The position numbers and the translations under genes were made by a program. Shown piece by piece: positions 1-10,556 of a DNA stretch of 64,000 nucleotides (within the stretch, counting starts at the first letter, position 1; each line of letters opens with the position of its first letter). Source of the stretch: Platerodrilus igneus (taxonomy: Eukaryota; Arthropoda; Insecta; Coleoptera; Lycidae); contig JARFIW010000588.1 of the NCBI GenBank assembly GCA_036346225.1, forward strand, positions 3,291,501 to 3,355,500, given 5' to 3'. Under the pieces are notes generated by a model, which did no database searches, was not told where the DNA came from, and saw nothing but the letters and a program-made list of their open reading frames with translations.

Positions 1-675
1 CGGTGTAAACATTTGTACAGCGACTGTGGTACAAACTTTGTCATTGCCCATCGCCAACTGGTTTCCTTTGCTAAAGCCGCAGCTTCCCAAGAACTAATTG
101 CTTTGCATTTTAATCCACCTTCCGCGTCCCATTTTGGGGGTCTTTGGGAAGCTGGCGTCAATTCTACTTCGTGTTGTAGGAGAGCCGGTTCTAATCTTTG
201 CAAAGTTGTCAACCGTTTTCATCCAAATTGAAGCTGTCTTCAATTCGCACCCTCTGACCCCAGTTAGTAATGATCCTAACGAACTTAGTTGTTTAACGCC
301 GGGTCACTTTTGACCCCTTCCGCTCTTTCCGTCCCGTCTGGTCCCGCACTGACGGCACTACCTTTAAATCGTTTGTTTCGATGACAATTATTGCAGCGTA
401 TCTACCAAGACTTTTGGACGCGCTGGTCCCAGGAATACTTGCATACCCTTCAAGTAAAATCCAAATAGCATGTAGCCAAAAATAATATTCAACCGGGAGA
501 CTTTGTTCTAATTAAAGTCGATTCTCTTCCTCCTCTTCAGTAGTCACTTGGGCGTATTATCTCCGTAAATCCTGACACCAACGGGATTGTCGGCGTTGCC
601 ACCGTTAGAACAGCACGTGGTGAGTTTAAGCGTCCTGTGGTCAAACACTGCCCACTCCCTCTAAATGAAAATTAA
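1..675 (+). pseudogene. BEL/Pao integrase C-terminal remnant
   Basis: Decayed 3' end of a BEL/Pao pol gene. Frames from position 13 carry the second integrase acid region (YSDCGTNFV) and the glutamate region (PPSASHFGGLWEAGV). Another frame (98-313) continues with FIQIEAVFNSHPLTP and CLTPGHF. Further shifted frames at 370-670 carry YQDFWTRWSQEYLHTLQ and ATVRTARGEFKRPVVK, the usual C-terminal domain after the BEL/Pao integrase. The order matches the intact integrase on the minus strand at 11950-13161 in this window. At least two frameshifts and stops make it non-functional. The 5' part lies outside the window. Confidence 0.9.
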
Positions 676-700
676 AATGTTTTCATTTTGGTGGGCGGTA

Positions 701-1162
701 TGTTCCGTTTAACTCTGTATATATTCATTTAGTTTCTTTATATTATTACTATAAAATTTAAGTTTATTTGTTAATGGTAATATCTGCTCTTTTATTTAAA
801 TTTTATAAACCCGGTCGCGTTCTCACTTTCAATGTTCTATCTTGTTTGCCATATGTTTGGTGACTGCGCGGCCTAATACAGTCTATTGTCACCGCTTGGA
901 GAATAAGTTTCTGTTTTGGCGGTCAGTCCCCGTATAGGAGTAACTCACCGCTTTATATTATTTTTCAAGTGTAGTAATAAGTGTTTTGGAGCCAAGAATC
1001 TTCACCGCTCTAACTGTTTGGTTATACACCAGCTTTTCTCTTCTGAGTATCTTTATATGTACTCAAGAGGCATTGAGGTGATTTAGGCGATAAATAATGA
1101 TTTGTGCATTGTAAGGTGCATGTAATGTTGTTCATTTTGCAGGTACAGCGATTACTTATACA
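701..1162 (+). repeat. Probable 3' LTR of the BEL/Pao remnant
   Basis: The integrase tail is followed by a short purine-rich stretch (GGTGGGCGGTA) and then TGTTCCG, the expected polypurine tract to LTR transition. The start is therefore well placed. The end is less certain: I put it at ...TTATACA, immediately before the SINE. No second copy is present in the window to confirm the boundary. Confidence 0.55.
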
Positions 1163-1461
1163 GGCGGCTCCGTGGCGTAGCTGGTATGTGTGTGACTACT
1201 ACGCCCAAGGTCCCGAGTTCAAATCCCGACACGATCCGCTTGAAAAATGTCAGGCGAGCATTTTTCACAAAAATACACCCTCGTTCGGATGAGAGGTAAA
1301 ATGGAGGTCCCGTGTGTGAATGTTGTCACGCACGTTAAAGATCCCTGCCTTGTTTGGAACAGCAAGGGTTCGGCAAAATTCAAAAATTTTTAGGTAAAAA
1401 AAAACCCTCGCTTCCTGGCAAATGTAGTACCTTCGGTTGGAGCATTGGAAAATTACATGTA
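1163..1461 (+). mobile_element. tRNA-derived SINE, full-length copy 1
   Basis: A 299 bp SINE. The head is tRNA-like, with an A box TGGCGTAGCTGG and a slightly mutated B box (GAGTTCAAATCC). The body contains GGATGAGAGGTAAAA, GAGGTCCCGTGTGTG and CACGTTAAAGATCCC, followed by a tail ending GGAAAATTACATGTAA. It aligns end to end with the minus-strand copy at 44937-45234. From memory the body resembles the conserved central domain of Deu-type SINEs; that is an inference. No target duplication is obvious for this copy. Confidence 0.85.
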
Positions 1462-1477
1462 AGGTTGCTTAGACAAA

Positions 1478-1550
1478 GCGGCCCTGTGTCGTAGTTGGTA
1501 TGCGTGTGACTATTACGCCCAAGATCCCGGGTTCGAATCCCGACACGGGA
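1478..1550 (+). mobile_element. SINE tRNA-like head, 3' truncated
   Basis: A second tRNA-like head 16 bp after the full SINE. It has A box TGTCGTAGTTGG and a perfect B box GGTTCGAATCC, and ends CCCGACACGGGA. It matches the heads of the two full-length SINEs, but the SINE body does not follow. I read it as a truncated SINE and not as a working tRNA gene, because it lacks a clear cloverleaf acceptor pairing. Confidence 0.7.
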
Positions 1551-1837
1551 TTGTGACCCTTCCGTAAAGTCTACTTCCTTCAGGATTCTGTTTACCAAAA
1601 CCAGTTTAGTTAAAGGATGTGCTCGTACGGCGGCTTCTAAATAAGCATACCCAGACAACATTTTTTCTACGCTGTTCTGTGCATAAATTATGTTGAACAG
1701 TTCTTTTAATTTGCTTTCTGCCAATATATTGCCAATTAAGCCCTTGTAAGACATCAGTAAATGAAAACCACAAAGCCTGAGTTTAACATTGCTCAACTCA
1801 AGATGATTTCCATTTTCCAATATATTCTGGAACTTCA
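1551..1837 (-). pseudogene. C-terminal fragment of unclassified conserved TE-associated protein
   Basis: On the minus strand an open frame contains KLRLCGFHLLMSYKG, ILAESKLKELFNIIYA, NSVEKMLSGYAYLEAAVRAH and LTKLVLVNRIL. I recall this pattern (GGFHLLMSFLGSIG ... ELxxxIYAxNSVxxMLxGxAYxRAVRAH) from a multicopy protein family of unknown function in arthropods and cnidarians. I cannot name the family or its element class. The frame runs on into unrelated sequence at both ends, so this is a fragment. The minus-strand remnant at 5300-7410 appears to hold the middle and N-terminal parts of the same family. Confidence 0.5.
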
Positions 1838-2290
1838 TGTTTAACGGTTGGTCGGATGTAACAAAGCAGGAGTTGATAACAGGGCACGGCGCCCTGAAGG
1901 CGTATTTACAAAGGTTCGGTCTATCCAACAGCGACCGCTGCGAATGGGGTGAGGGCGCGGAAAGCGCAGAGCACGTGCTCTTCGACTGCCCGCTTGAGGC
2001 GGTAAATCGAGGGTTGGCTGATAGCAAACTAGCTGTCGTAGGTCTGGCATGGCCAAAGAACCTAGAGGAAATCGGGGAAGTGGCTAACCAGAAGGCGTTC
2101 TGGACAGCCTTAAAAGAATTCGCGGGAAGGGTCGCGAGATTGGACAATGACAACCGCGTGTAAAATTCGGTGGGGTTGGTGGGAGGATTGGAAAATTTTA
2201 GATTGGCTTGGCGTGAGTAAGGATACGAGCATAGAAATAACCAAAACCTGATATAAAAATTAACAAAAAAAAATAAAATAAAAAAAAAAT
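1838..2290 (+). pseudogene. LINE ORF2 C-terminus and 3' UTR, R1/Jockey-like
   Basis: The frame to 2163 reads LITGHGALKAYLQRFGLS, then RCEWGEGAESAEHVLFDCP. This is the C-terminal zinc-binding region found after the reverse transcriptase in R1/Jockey-type non-LTR elements. One expected Cys of the knuckle is Trp here. The stop TAA at 2161-2163 is followed by about 100 bp of 3' UTR and an A-rich tail at 2262-2290. This is a severely 5'-truncated insertion; everything upstream of the last ~105 codons is missing. The exact clade is unsure. Confidence 0.7.
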
Positions 2291-2705
2291 AACATGATAA
2301 TTATACCCAAACGTCCAATATGCACGAGAAACTCCCCACACCATTAATACAGTCACTGCCTATCTTCATAATTATGTGCGGAAATTCTGAAAATCGGGAA
2401 TAAATAATAACAGATAAACAATAACAAATAAATCAGAAACCCTCATTAAATTAAATCAATAAAATAAACCAAGTTAATAAAATAGAGTGAAACCGCACAT
2501 CCCCCAGGACTTGAAAGTGGAGTGATAGTGATAGTGATTGTGACACCCCCAAGAACATTTAGTGCATACCCACCAGGACTTTAACAGTGCACCCCCATCT
2601 TCCCCTTAGAAGTAAGTTACAGTTAGATGTAGACAGACGACCAGATCTTCGGATGCTGGAGAATTTTATTATCGAGGTAAGACTTAAATTGTGGCGGCTG
2701 TACTC
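2291..2705. other. Unassigned AT-rich spacer
   Basis: No coding frame or repeat boundary was recognised. It may be 3' UTR of the preceding LINE, or sequence flanking the LTR that starts at 2706. Confidence 0.4.
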
Positions 2706-4447
2706 TGTAACGTGCAGTTTTGTAGTTTTAACCTTTTCCGCTGTTTCCTCAATTTATCAATACATTTCTACAAATTACTATTTCTATATTTAATATTTTA
2801 ACTCGTTGACAAATGCGTCGTGTTATAATGAATAGATTGCATCGTTCTTGTCTTGCCGTAAATATAAATTTTGTTCCTTATGTGGATATACAAGTCTAGA
2901 TAAGATACGATAAGCGGTTGTAATAGAACGAGTTGAATAAACAGACGAAGAGTCGATTTTTGTTCTTTGTTCCAATATACTAAGTACGTTAAAAATACTG
3001 TTTCCTTTTTGCTTTGACACTAGTGAGAATAAATGCGGGATTTTAATTTTCGTATTGTTCATGTACGAGCACGGCACGATTTTTTAGATGTTTTTTTGTG
3101 AAATAAAAATTGTATATTAACTGTACAAAGTGTAGTTCTAATTCTTTTTTGATGGAAGTATGCCTGATAGTCGAACGTGTTGACTCGACCTGCACGTGTG
3201 TTTTACGGAACATTTGACGGACGGTTTTTATTGCTTACGCGTGCCTACTAACTGTTTTTAGTTGTTTTTTTCTTGTGAGATAAATGTTTTAAGGAACATT
3301 TGACGGACTTGCTTTAGTGATACACGTGCTTTACCCATTATGGTTCTTTTTAGTTGTTTTGTCTTTTAATATTGAAACTGTGTGTGCGATCTAGTTTCGC
3401 GGTCCTTTTCTTTTCAGAGTAGCGCATACTTTGGATTATTTAAATACAGTGATACTGTAGTTTCCGAATTTTCTAACAACAAAGAATCTAAAATAGATCA
3501 TTGCTAGCGCAAATTTCGTTATTTGTGAAATATAACAGATTACCGGCTTACAAAGCTATTGGTTAAAATTTCTCACTGCTTTTTGGGATGTTTATGAAAA
3601 TAATATACCTTTGGTCCCAGTTGAAATTAAACTAGTGTTTTAGAATATTTCAAAATTGTTGTCTTAGGAAATAGAATTACCAAGAAATTTATCAAGGCTA
3701 CATAGTTCCGACGCGGGATAATGTCTGCTGCTAACACCAGTGAAATACGTAGGTGTGATTAGTGTAACGTGTGATAAGTTCCATCAACACCCTCACAGTC
3801 AAGGGTGAAGTGCTTCGTTAGTGCAGGACATCGTTGAATCCCACACTTCAGTTGCAAGGAAGCGTTGCTGAAGGACTTTTGTAAGTTGAACTATTTCTTA
3901 CTGGTTATTACTTTAAATATCTATCCGTTGCTTTACCATATCTTTGTCGTTCTGATACCTTTTACAATAGACTTGCATACTATTCTAAAACATAGAAAAG
4001 AAAAGAAAGAAAAAAAAATCAATACTACTAAATTACTCATACCAATTGTGTCTTATCTATTTATCTTGTGTCAACATTTTTTCTGATTTATGTTTAATTG
4101 GTGTGTGAGGAAATGTTTCTGCTACTCCCCAATATTACCTCACTTTGTACTAAACATTTTTCTGCATTGCTTTTACCGTTGTTATATTATATAGTTTATC
4201 TAAACAGTTTCTTTTTTTTACATTCTACAAAGTACTGAATAACTTAAACTTTTCATTGCTGCTATACTTATTCTCTTTTTTTTCAGGTTTGCTTAACTAA
4301 TTTTTTTGCAGGTAGTGTCACTAACTCCTTACCGCCGCATACAATATATGTTGGTCTGCTTTCTACAACCCCCCCTACTCTCCGATTGAGCCCGGTCATT
4401 TTTTCTTTGATTTTCTTTGTGTTACGCACGAATTACGTAACGTAACA
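2706..4447 (+). repeat. Gypsy-type 5' LTR, family A (1.74 kb)
   Basis: It starts TGTAACGTGCAG and ends ACGTAACGTAACA, and is followed after four bases by a PBS. A diverged copy starts at the same TGTAACG boundary at 62110 with a different left flank, which fixes the start. Conserved landmarks in both copies are ATACAAGTCTAGATAAGA near the start, ACACCAGTGAAATACGTAGG near 3740, and CAGTCAAGGGTGAAGTGCTT near 3800. The two copies stop matching around 4321. The coding frame at 3865-4086 inside it is a chance frame. Confidence 0.75.
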
Positions 4448-4451
4448 TTTT

Positions 4452-4467
4452 TGGCGCCCAACGTGGC
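4452..4467 (+). other. Primer-binding site, TGGCGCCCAACGTGGC
   Basis: This tRNA primer-binding sequence lies four bases after the LTR end, as in LTR retrotransposons. The same TGGCGCCCAACGTG core follows LTRs at 24820 and 45426 and occurs in reverse at about 52889, so four elements share one primer type. Confidence 0.85.
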
Positions 4468-4490
4468 TGCCACGAAAAAAAACGTAACAA

Positions 4491-4590
4491 CTCGCACAAG
4501 CATTGATTTACATTAATTAGTAGTTTTTGAAATAATTTAACAAGCACGTTTTGTGCGTAATGGCGCTAGCCGACATAATGCTTGTGCGAG
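4491..4590. repeat. 14 bp perfect inverted repeat in the leader
   Basis: CTCGCACAAGCATT at 4491-4504 is exactly inverted as AATGCTTGTGCGAG at 4577-4590, with a 72 bp loop. It lies just downstream of the PBS. Confidence 0.8.
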
Positions 4591-5213
4591 TGCACCTGAT
4601 AAATAGGGTGATGCTTTTGCTATTTTGTGGACTGCTATATGCTTAACGCTTATTAGACATTTATTTATATATTTATATAATTATATTTATTTATATTTTA
4701 TATTTACACTTTATATTTATTAGCATGTATTGCAGTATTTTGTGGCATATTTGTTTTGTTTGACGTTCGGTCGCCATTTTGGTTGCAGTATATATTTGGG
4801 AAGGAAGAGTAAAATTGTGAAGATTGTAATCATAATATAAATCAGTTAGGGAATGATAGGGAAAGCTAGGGATGAATTCAAATTAGTTAGCTAGATTTGG
4901 ATAGTTTTAAGACGACCCTTCAGGTCGCACTGGTAAGCAGAGCCGGCGTCTGCTATCCGGTATTACGGATCCCTCCCCCTCTCATTTTTGCTTGTGTCTT
5001 GTTGATCGAGTACACTCCAAAGTCAGCGCTAGGGATACCATTATTTTCAACCCTGTTTTTAGTTTTTGTTTTTAGTTTTTATTTCAGTTTGTCAGCTTTT
5101 TAGGTTTGTTAGATTGTTAGAGTTTGTTAGATTTTTATTTAGTTTTTTGTTTAGGGTGGATTAACTATGAAGTTAAAATGAATTAGAAGCACGATTATTT
5201 TTCGCGTTTAAAC
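4591..5213 (+). other. Leader or internal remnant after family A LTR
   Basis: No gag-like coding was recognised. The sequence is AT-rich with T-rich runs at 5045-5150. The internal region of the element appears deleted or unrecognisable. Confidence 0.4.
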
Positions 5214-5245
5214 CCAATGTAGTACCTCCGGGTGGAGCATTGAGG
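5214..5245 (+). mobile_element. SINE tail fragment
   Basis: AATGTAGTACCTCCGGGTGG and AGCATTGAGG match the tail of the two full-length SINEs (near 1422-1450, and 44955-44985 in reverse). There is no tRNA head. It could be a 5'-truncated SINE, or a piece of the partner LINE that supplies the shared tail. Confidence 0.6.
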
Positions 5246-5299
5246 ACGTGGCCGCAGGTATAGCGGCCGTTATTCAAATTATAATGCAACAAAGCAGGT

Positions 5300-7410
5300 T
5301 TGTAAACAATGTTTTTTGCTCTTCTTTCTTGCTGCTAAAAGGGCTGTTAGTAATGTATCATAATCAGTAGGTAATAATCTGATGAACGAGAACAACACAA
5401 TTTTTGAACGCATGCGGTCAGTAGAATGAGCGACTTGCTTTATAAAGCCATTCCAGCCGTGTACATTAGGAATATTAGACTAATTTCCAAACAACCACAT
5501 CATGAGGTCTGGAGCCAATGGCAGTATAGCATTATCAAGAAGCATAATATTCTGTAATTCAGTAATTGATATAGCTGACAAACCTACATTTTTCTGCGTG
5601 TTAGTGTTTTATTTCAATGGAAGCAACAGAGTTTACTGCATCAGCAGATACATACTCTTTTATTCATGGAATGTTGCCGTCTTTAGGGAGGGCAGTATGT
5701 GGGGTTACGTACATTATACCACCCATTTCATGGAATACATTGGGACCATTATTGGTATTAATATTTATATTTGCATTATCAGACACAAACTGCAGAAATG
5801 CTGAGTCTGTTGAAGACCTCAAATCCCAGTGCTGAATACAGACTGGCGAGGAGTTTCGATTCAAAAATTCCGTAGAAATAGGCGGTGACCCCAGTCAAAC
5901 CGAAAAAATGAAAGATCGAGGCCTAACTACAGAAATGATTGAATGTGCCAACACTACACATTTATTTCTCCATCCATTTCGTGAACCCCGCGCGTGTTTT
6001 AAAATAACCGTTTCCGCAATCCGGGATAACCAAATTGGCGTCACGCAAAAAGTCGTCAGATGGAGAAAATTCAGACGTAATATAACAAGACTTTGATAAA
6101 TTGTAAACTATTTTTATTGTATCTAAATTTCGAATGTTTTTTGTATCAATTCGTCGAGACATAATTTTGTCATTAATAATCTGATTAAAGCCCGAGAGCT
6201 TTAGCTCGAGAGCTTTAATCTTCGTCATTAATAATCTGAGGGATTTGATTATTAATGATAAAATTATGTCGAAATGAATTGCAAAAAATAGTCGTTGATT
6301 TATCAAGGTCGCATTATATTTGGGAAGTCGATATCTTGTTTTGATTGGTTTGATTCATAACAGAAGCGAAAGTGTGATTGGTAAATAGCTTAGATTTAAC
6401 AGATTAATGAAATTATCAGTGTTATTGTAGATTACTGAACGAATATCTTACAATATAATTTCAGCTGCCGCTTGAATAACTTTCAGCCGTTCTTCGTGGA
6501 TGTCATTCATTTTGTTCTGGTACCATGAATCATTTAGGATTTTATGCCCAAAGTTGTTTAGACAAAGAACTTGTTTTTTTTTGAGTACACCTGTGTTGTA
6601 ACAATATCCTCATTATACTCTTCTTAAAGATGAAGTTTTACAGTTCTTGCATCAGGAAGATGTTCTTCCTCTATTGCTCCCATTGGATCATCAAGAAAAC
6701 TGATTGTTTTCCGGATACAAGAAAATGTATTCCATAGCACGGTCAACATTTGTAGCTGGTTGATATCTCTCTTTTGAGTAGTTTTTGTTGGAGTATAGTA
6801 CAATTTTTTGTGGCACAAGTGGTGATACCTTACATCTGCTGCCAGTAAATCATTTACATTTTTAATACGCTCGTTCTTCAGCAGTTGCTACTACGTTTTC
6901 TGCATATCTAATTTTTCAACCGTACGAACAGGATTTCATCGTGAATGCAGTAATCCAGCCTGAAACTTGATCAAATCCTCAGTTATTTCATATCCATACA
7001 AAAAACAAAATGTTTTTCAACATTTCTGTCAGCCCACTTGACGTTCTGAAAGATTGTTTTTGTGGCTGTGAGACACAGTTCTCGGCCACGACGTATTAAT
7101 GCTGAAATTATTTTTCCTCGATGTATTTCTTCCGGCAATTGTCATGAACGTGCACCTCTTTCATAACTAAAAAAAGGTTATTTAAATCAGGGTGGAAATA
7201 CACAAATAAAAAAATTGCAGAGGGCGCCAATTCATTCACTTTTTTGTTGTGGAAGGAGGGGGAGATCAATCCTAAATGTTTTACGACCTCAGGAACATTT
7301 AGTAAAAGGCGTTGATTACAAATCATAAATTTGTTAGTCTTATTTATGATATGAGACACTTTACTGGGATTCTGCCCGTGGTGGAATTCTGCGATCTTGA
7401 CCAACATGCA
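5300..7410 (-). pseudogene. Decayed gene of the unclassified conserved TE-associated family
   Basis: Several minus-strand frames look like pieces of one protein. 7410-7108 ends with VHVHDNCRKKYIEEK, a His/Cys N-terminal pattern. Around 6640-6560 is KLHLKEEYNEDIV-like sequence. 5864-5664 carries FLQFVSDNANININTNNG followed by FHEMGGIMYVTP. I remember the last motif (DNAD.N..T.DG..TFH.MGGI..VTP) as part of the same family as the fragment at 1551-1837. The frame is broken by many stops and by a foldback repeat at 6139-6289. Function is unknown to me; assignment rests on motif memory only. Confidence 0.4.
6139..6289. repeat. Foldback element with ~45 bp imperfect arms
   Basis: The left arm contains ACATAATTTTGTCATTAATA (6159-6178). 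The right arm, near 6249-6268, holds its near-exact inverse. Arms continue outward through TTTTTTG / CAAAAAA. The loop holds a second inverted motif built on GAGAGCTTTAGCTCGAGAGC and a direct copy of GTCATTAATAATCTGA. Confidence 0.7.
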
Positions 7411-8321
7411 TCATGACATGGAATACTGCCATATCACGTGGAGGATATTAGGTATTGGGCATAAATGGCTTTGTCTTTCGTTTTTTTACCACTACCTTCT
7501 GTTACAATTTAAAAGTTCATAATACCCACTCCGCAAGCGCAGTATACTAGACACCACGGCAGTTGGTAGCACTAATCTTTATACAGATTTTGGCGCGTCC
7601 ATCTGTCAATGACGTCACCAATATACAAATTAAATGCGCAATTGACCGAAAATACATATTAAATTCGCAAACAATTATGACAATAAGGTACTCACATAAA
7701 CAGGTTCAGATTTCCACGAAGTACGCCACATCAAAATTAAGCTAAGGATGGTTTAGTGCCAATTTGGCACGTAAAACTTCTTAGTGTTGAAAATTCTTTA
7801 ATAAGATCATACCCCTTGCCCATTTTTTTACCAGTACCTTCTTAGTGTTAAAAATTCTTTACTAAGATCATACCCCTTGCCCCTTCCCGCAAAAGAAGCG
7901 GCGCCCTAAATAAATATTCAAAATTGTTTCCCTTTTAGGAAAGAAACGTTGTCGTAAAGTCCACGTTTAATGCTAACAGTTTTCAGGGTAGTTATGCCTT
8001 TTCTCTAATTACAATTACTTCACTCTCATCCAAATTGTTGCGGCATATAAATCATATGCCAGGTTCTATGACGGACATTACTTGAAAAAAAACGCACGGC
8101 ACTGAGCTCGACCGTTCCTTACAAAGGCCATCGACGAAGTCCGAGTTCTTTTCAAAGCATTAAACTACCGTCATATGAGTGACATTACGATAACGCAGTC
8201 GCGTTCATAGGACTGTCTTATTTTACAATTGTTTGTAGTTTCTAATGAATACGAAACAATCGTATTTTTGAAACTTTGTAGTTTGAAAACTATAGCTCGT
8301 AGAGCAAAAACTCATATATAT
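7411..8321. other. Unassigned; short tandem duplication at 7777-7885
   Basis: No coding signal. A segment with TTCTTAGTGTTGAAAATTCT and GATCATACCCCTTGCCC is present twice, about 63 bp apart. Confidence 0.5.
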
Positions 8322-8592
8322 TGCTATGATAAGGGGTTATTTAGGGGTATACTGAGTCATAATGGTTACCCAACACATGTAAATAGTAGTAGGAGTTAAA
8401 AAACCGCATTTATTTAGCATTAAAAATACGTAATTTGTATATTATGCAAAGAACAAACATTTAACACCCTGTATAAGGATCGCAGTTGATTTTAATTAAT
8501 GCCGAGTAGCATATCATTCAACAATAAACACTGATTCAGCAAAAGAAATAACTCTACACGCAATCAAAATTGTCCTAAACCAAAAATGTTCC
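8322..8592 (+). repeat. 5' fragment of family G LTR
   Basis: It starts TGCTATGATAAGGGG and continues through CTGTATAAGG landmarks in the same order as the family G LTRs at 20945, 32970, 43337 and 49121. It is cut off at 8593 by LINE sequence. A short TATATAT precedes it. Confidence 0.75.
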
Positions 8593-9110
8593 ATCATCAT
8601 CATTAGGTCTTCAGTCCTAGAACTGGTTAGACGCGTACCATCATTGTTCCCTATTCTGAACTAACCTACAGATTTCCCTAAAATATGCAGAGTTTGCATC
8701 TATAACTGTCTGATCTAGGTCTACATCTACCTCTTTTTTCCTATCTCTGCTTGTAATATATCACATACTATTCCCCAAAAATGCCTTAGAACATATTCCG
8801 CCCTACTATTTCTTTTTTTCCCCAGATATCCTTGTTCCCCTACTATTTCTGTAACTTATTTGTTATTATCTTTGTCTGTCCATGCTATCGTCCTCATACA
8901 TCTGAAGCACATCATTTCAAAAGGCTGCTACCGTTTTTCTGTCTGCGTTTCAGACTTCCCGTATTTCATAGGCATACTGTGCTGTGCTCCACACATATGC
9001 TTTCAACAATTTTCTTCTTATTCTATGTTTGTTGTTTTTCCTCATAGGCGATGTTCTTTCTTGTTAGATGCAGTTCGATCACTTTCTATTGTTTTACAGT
9101 TATATGCCCT
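8593..9110 (-). pseudogene. LINE 3' end fragment (RTE-like)
   Basis: The minus strand matches the 3' part of the LINE at 10557-11429. It has the same end-of-ORF region (10593-10800) and the gene-internal stretch around CTGTGCTCCACACATATG. The 3' terminus shows (GAT)n on the minus strand, typical of RTE-clade tails. Frames are broken throughout. Confidence 0.7.
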
Positions 9111-9430
9111 ATTTCTCCGACCTTCAATGGTTGTGAAGGGAGGTAAGCAGCCTGTGGCTGCCAAGTTCCCCCAACACTTAACCATTTGGCGATTTAATAT
9201 ATTTTCCTATTTATTTTTTCGCACAGTCAACATTAGTTGCAGGTATTTCGCAACCAACAACTAGTTGTTTATACTAATCATCAGATTTATCTGTGCTTAT
9301 TTTTTCGTCATTAGGTTTTCCGTCTCAAAACTGGTTGGGCACGTACCTGCACTTATTTAAATTCTAAGCTAGTCTACATAGTTCCCTGAAATTCTCACAC
9401 AGCATGTGTATTCAGGTTAATCTTCTTTGG
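9111..9430 (-). repeat. Duplicate of 10345-10690 (LINE 3' end plus flank)
   Basis: GAAGGGAGGTAAGCAGCCTG, CCCCCAACACTTAACCATTT and then a LINE 3' terminus (CTGGTTGGGCACGTACCTGC) occur in the same order as at 10405-10625. The shared block therefore spans the LINE end and adjacent sequence. Confidence 0.6.
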
Positions 9431-10344
9431 GAATTAAAATCAACTTTATTTACGTTTCGATCCATGACCTAGGATCCTTGTCAAAATAATAATAAAAACT
9501 TCAAGTTTGACATTTATGACATAAATTGAAGGTGACTTTGATTTATTGATGTTTGAAATATTTGGTTTGAGTATACTAAGCAAATTTTTTTTTTAAAGTT
9601 TAACAGAATAATTACCTTCAATTTGTGTTGCGACCTGCGATCGGCTTTCTTTAGGTAGCCAATACGCTTAACGTGAAATCAGCTGATTAATTTTTATTGG
9701 TGAATTTCATATAAATTCAATAACTTGGAATTGGAAAACATTTTTTAACATGTTTCTATTTATACAATTGAGAGGATGGTTATTAAAAAAGTGTGCGATT
9801 GCATTATTAAAAGGCTTAAGTAGTCGTTTTTTTATATTTATTTTGAGGGGGAAAATTCATTATGATTTAAGTTACCTCTTTGGTAGATTTTAACATGGTT
9901 CTGAGGCGACTCTATGGCAGGTTTACACTTGTCAGATACCAGTACTGTTCAACGGAGATTGTATATGGTTTTGAGGTAACCTTATTGTGGATTTATACTT
10001 GTCAGATACCAATGCTGTTTTACAAGGATTGTTAATATGCTTATTTTTATGTAATTAGTTATTTTATGTATAAATAGAAATCATGTATGTAGGCTGTATT
10101 TCATGTTAATATTGCAAGGAAAACCCAGGAAAAACTTGCAATGCTACCTAGATATTGTGGGCATTTGATTTTTATTTGTTATTTCTTTTGTTATTTCTTT
10201 TAGTAATGGAATCCATTGTCTACTAAAAGTCACGGATTCGTTTGCAGCTCAGTTATTTTTATGTAGGGTTATATAAGCAGCTTTTTTGATTTTGCGTTTT
10301 TGGTGGTTTTCTTCTTTTTCTTCTTTTCTTCTTTTCAGGGAGTA
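9431..10344. other. Unassigned; 69 bp tandem duplication at 9896-10034
   Basis: A unit with ACTTGTCAGATACCA is repeated twice with about 80% identity by eye. No coding frame was recognised. T-rich and TTCTT runs occur near 10305-10340. Confidence 0.5.
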
Positions 10345-10556
10345 TGTGTATTCAGCTCGTTCCCTTTCTATTGTTTTCTAATTTTATACCCTATTTTACC
10401 GAGATTCAGTGAGGGAGGTTAAGCAACCTGTGGCTACCAAGATCCCCCAACACTTAGACATTTGCCGAAATAATGGTTTTCCAGTAAATCCTTTCACACA
10501 CTTAACATTATTCGAGAATATTGCCCAACCAATTCTTGTAGTTACTTATAATAATC
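10345..10556. repeat. Repeat adjoining the LINE 3' end, copy of 9075-9290
   Basis: Matches the block at 9075-9290, including GAGGGAGGTTAAGCAACCTG and CCCCCAACACTTAGACATTT. Either part of an extended LINE 3' region or a flanking duplication. Confidence 0.5.

Noticed and set aside
1478..1550. Functional tRNA gene
   Set aside because: Good A and B boxes, but the sequence matches SINE heads and no proper acceptor-stem pairing is evident.
1380..2153. 257-residue minus-strand frame as one gene
   Set aside because: It joins LINE antisense, the unclassified-family fragment and SINE antisense by chance; only 1551-1837 has a family-like signal.
5380..5400. CTGATGA as a further hammerhead
   Set aside because: No stem II, GAAA or cleavage triplet follows.
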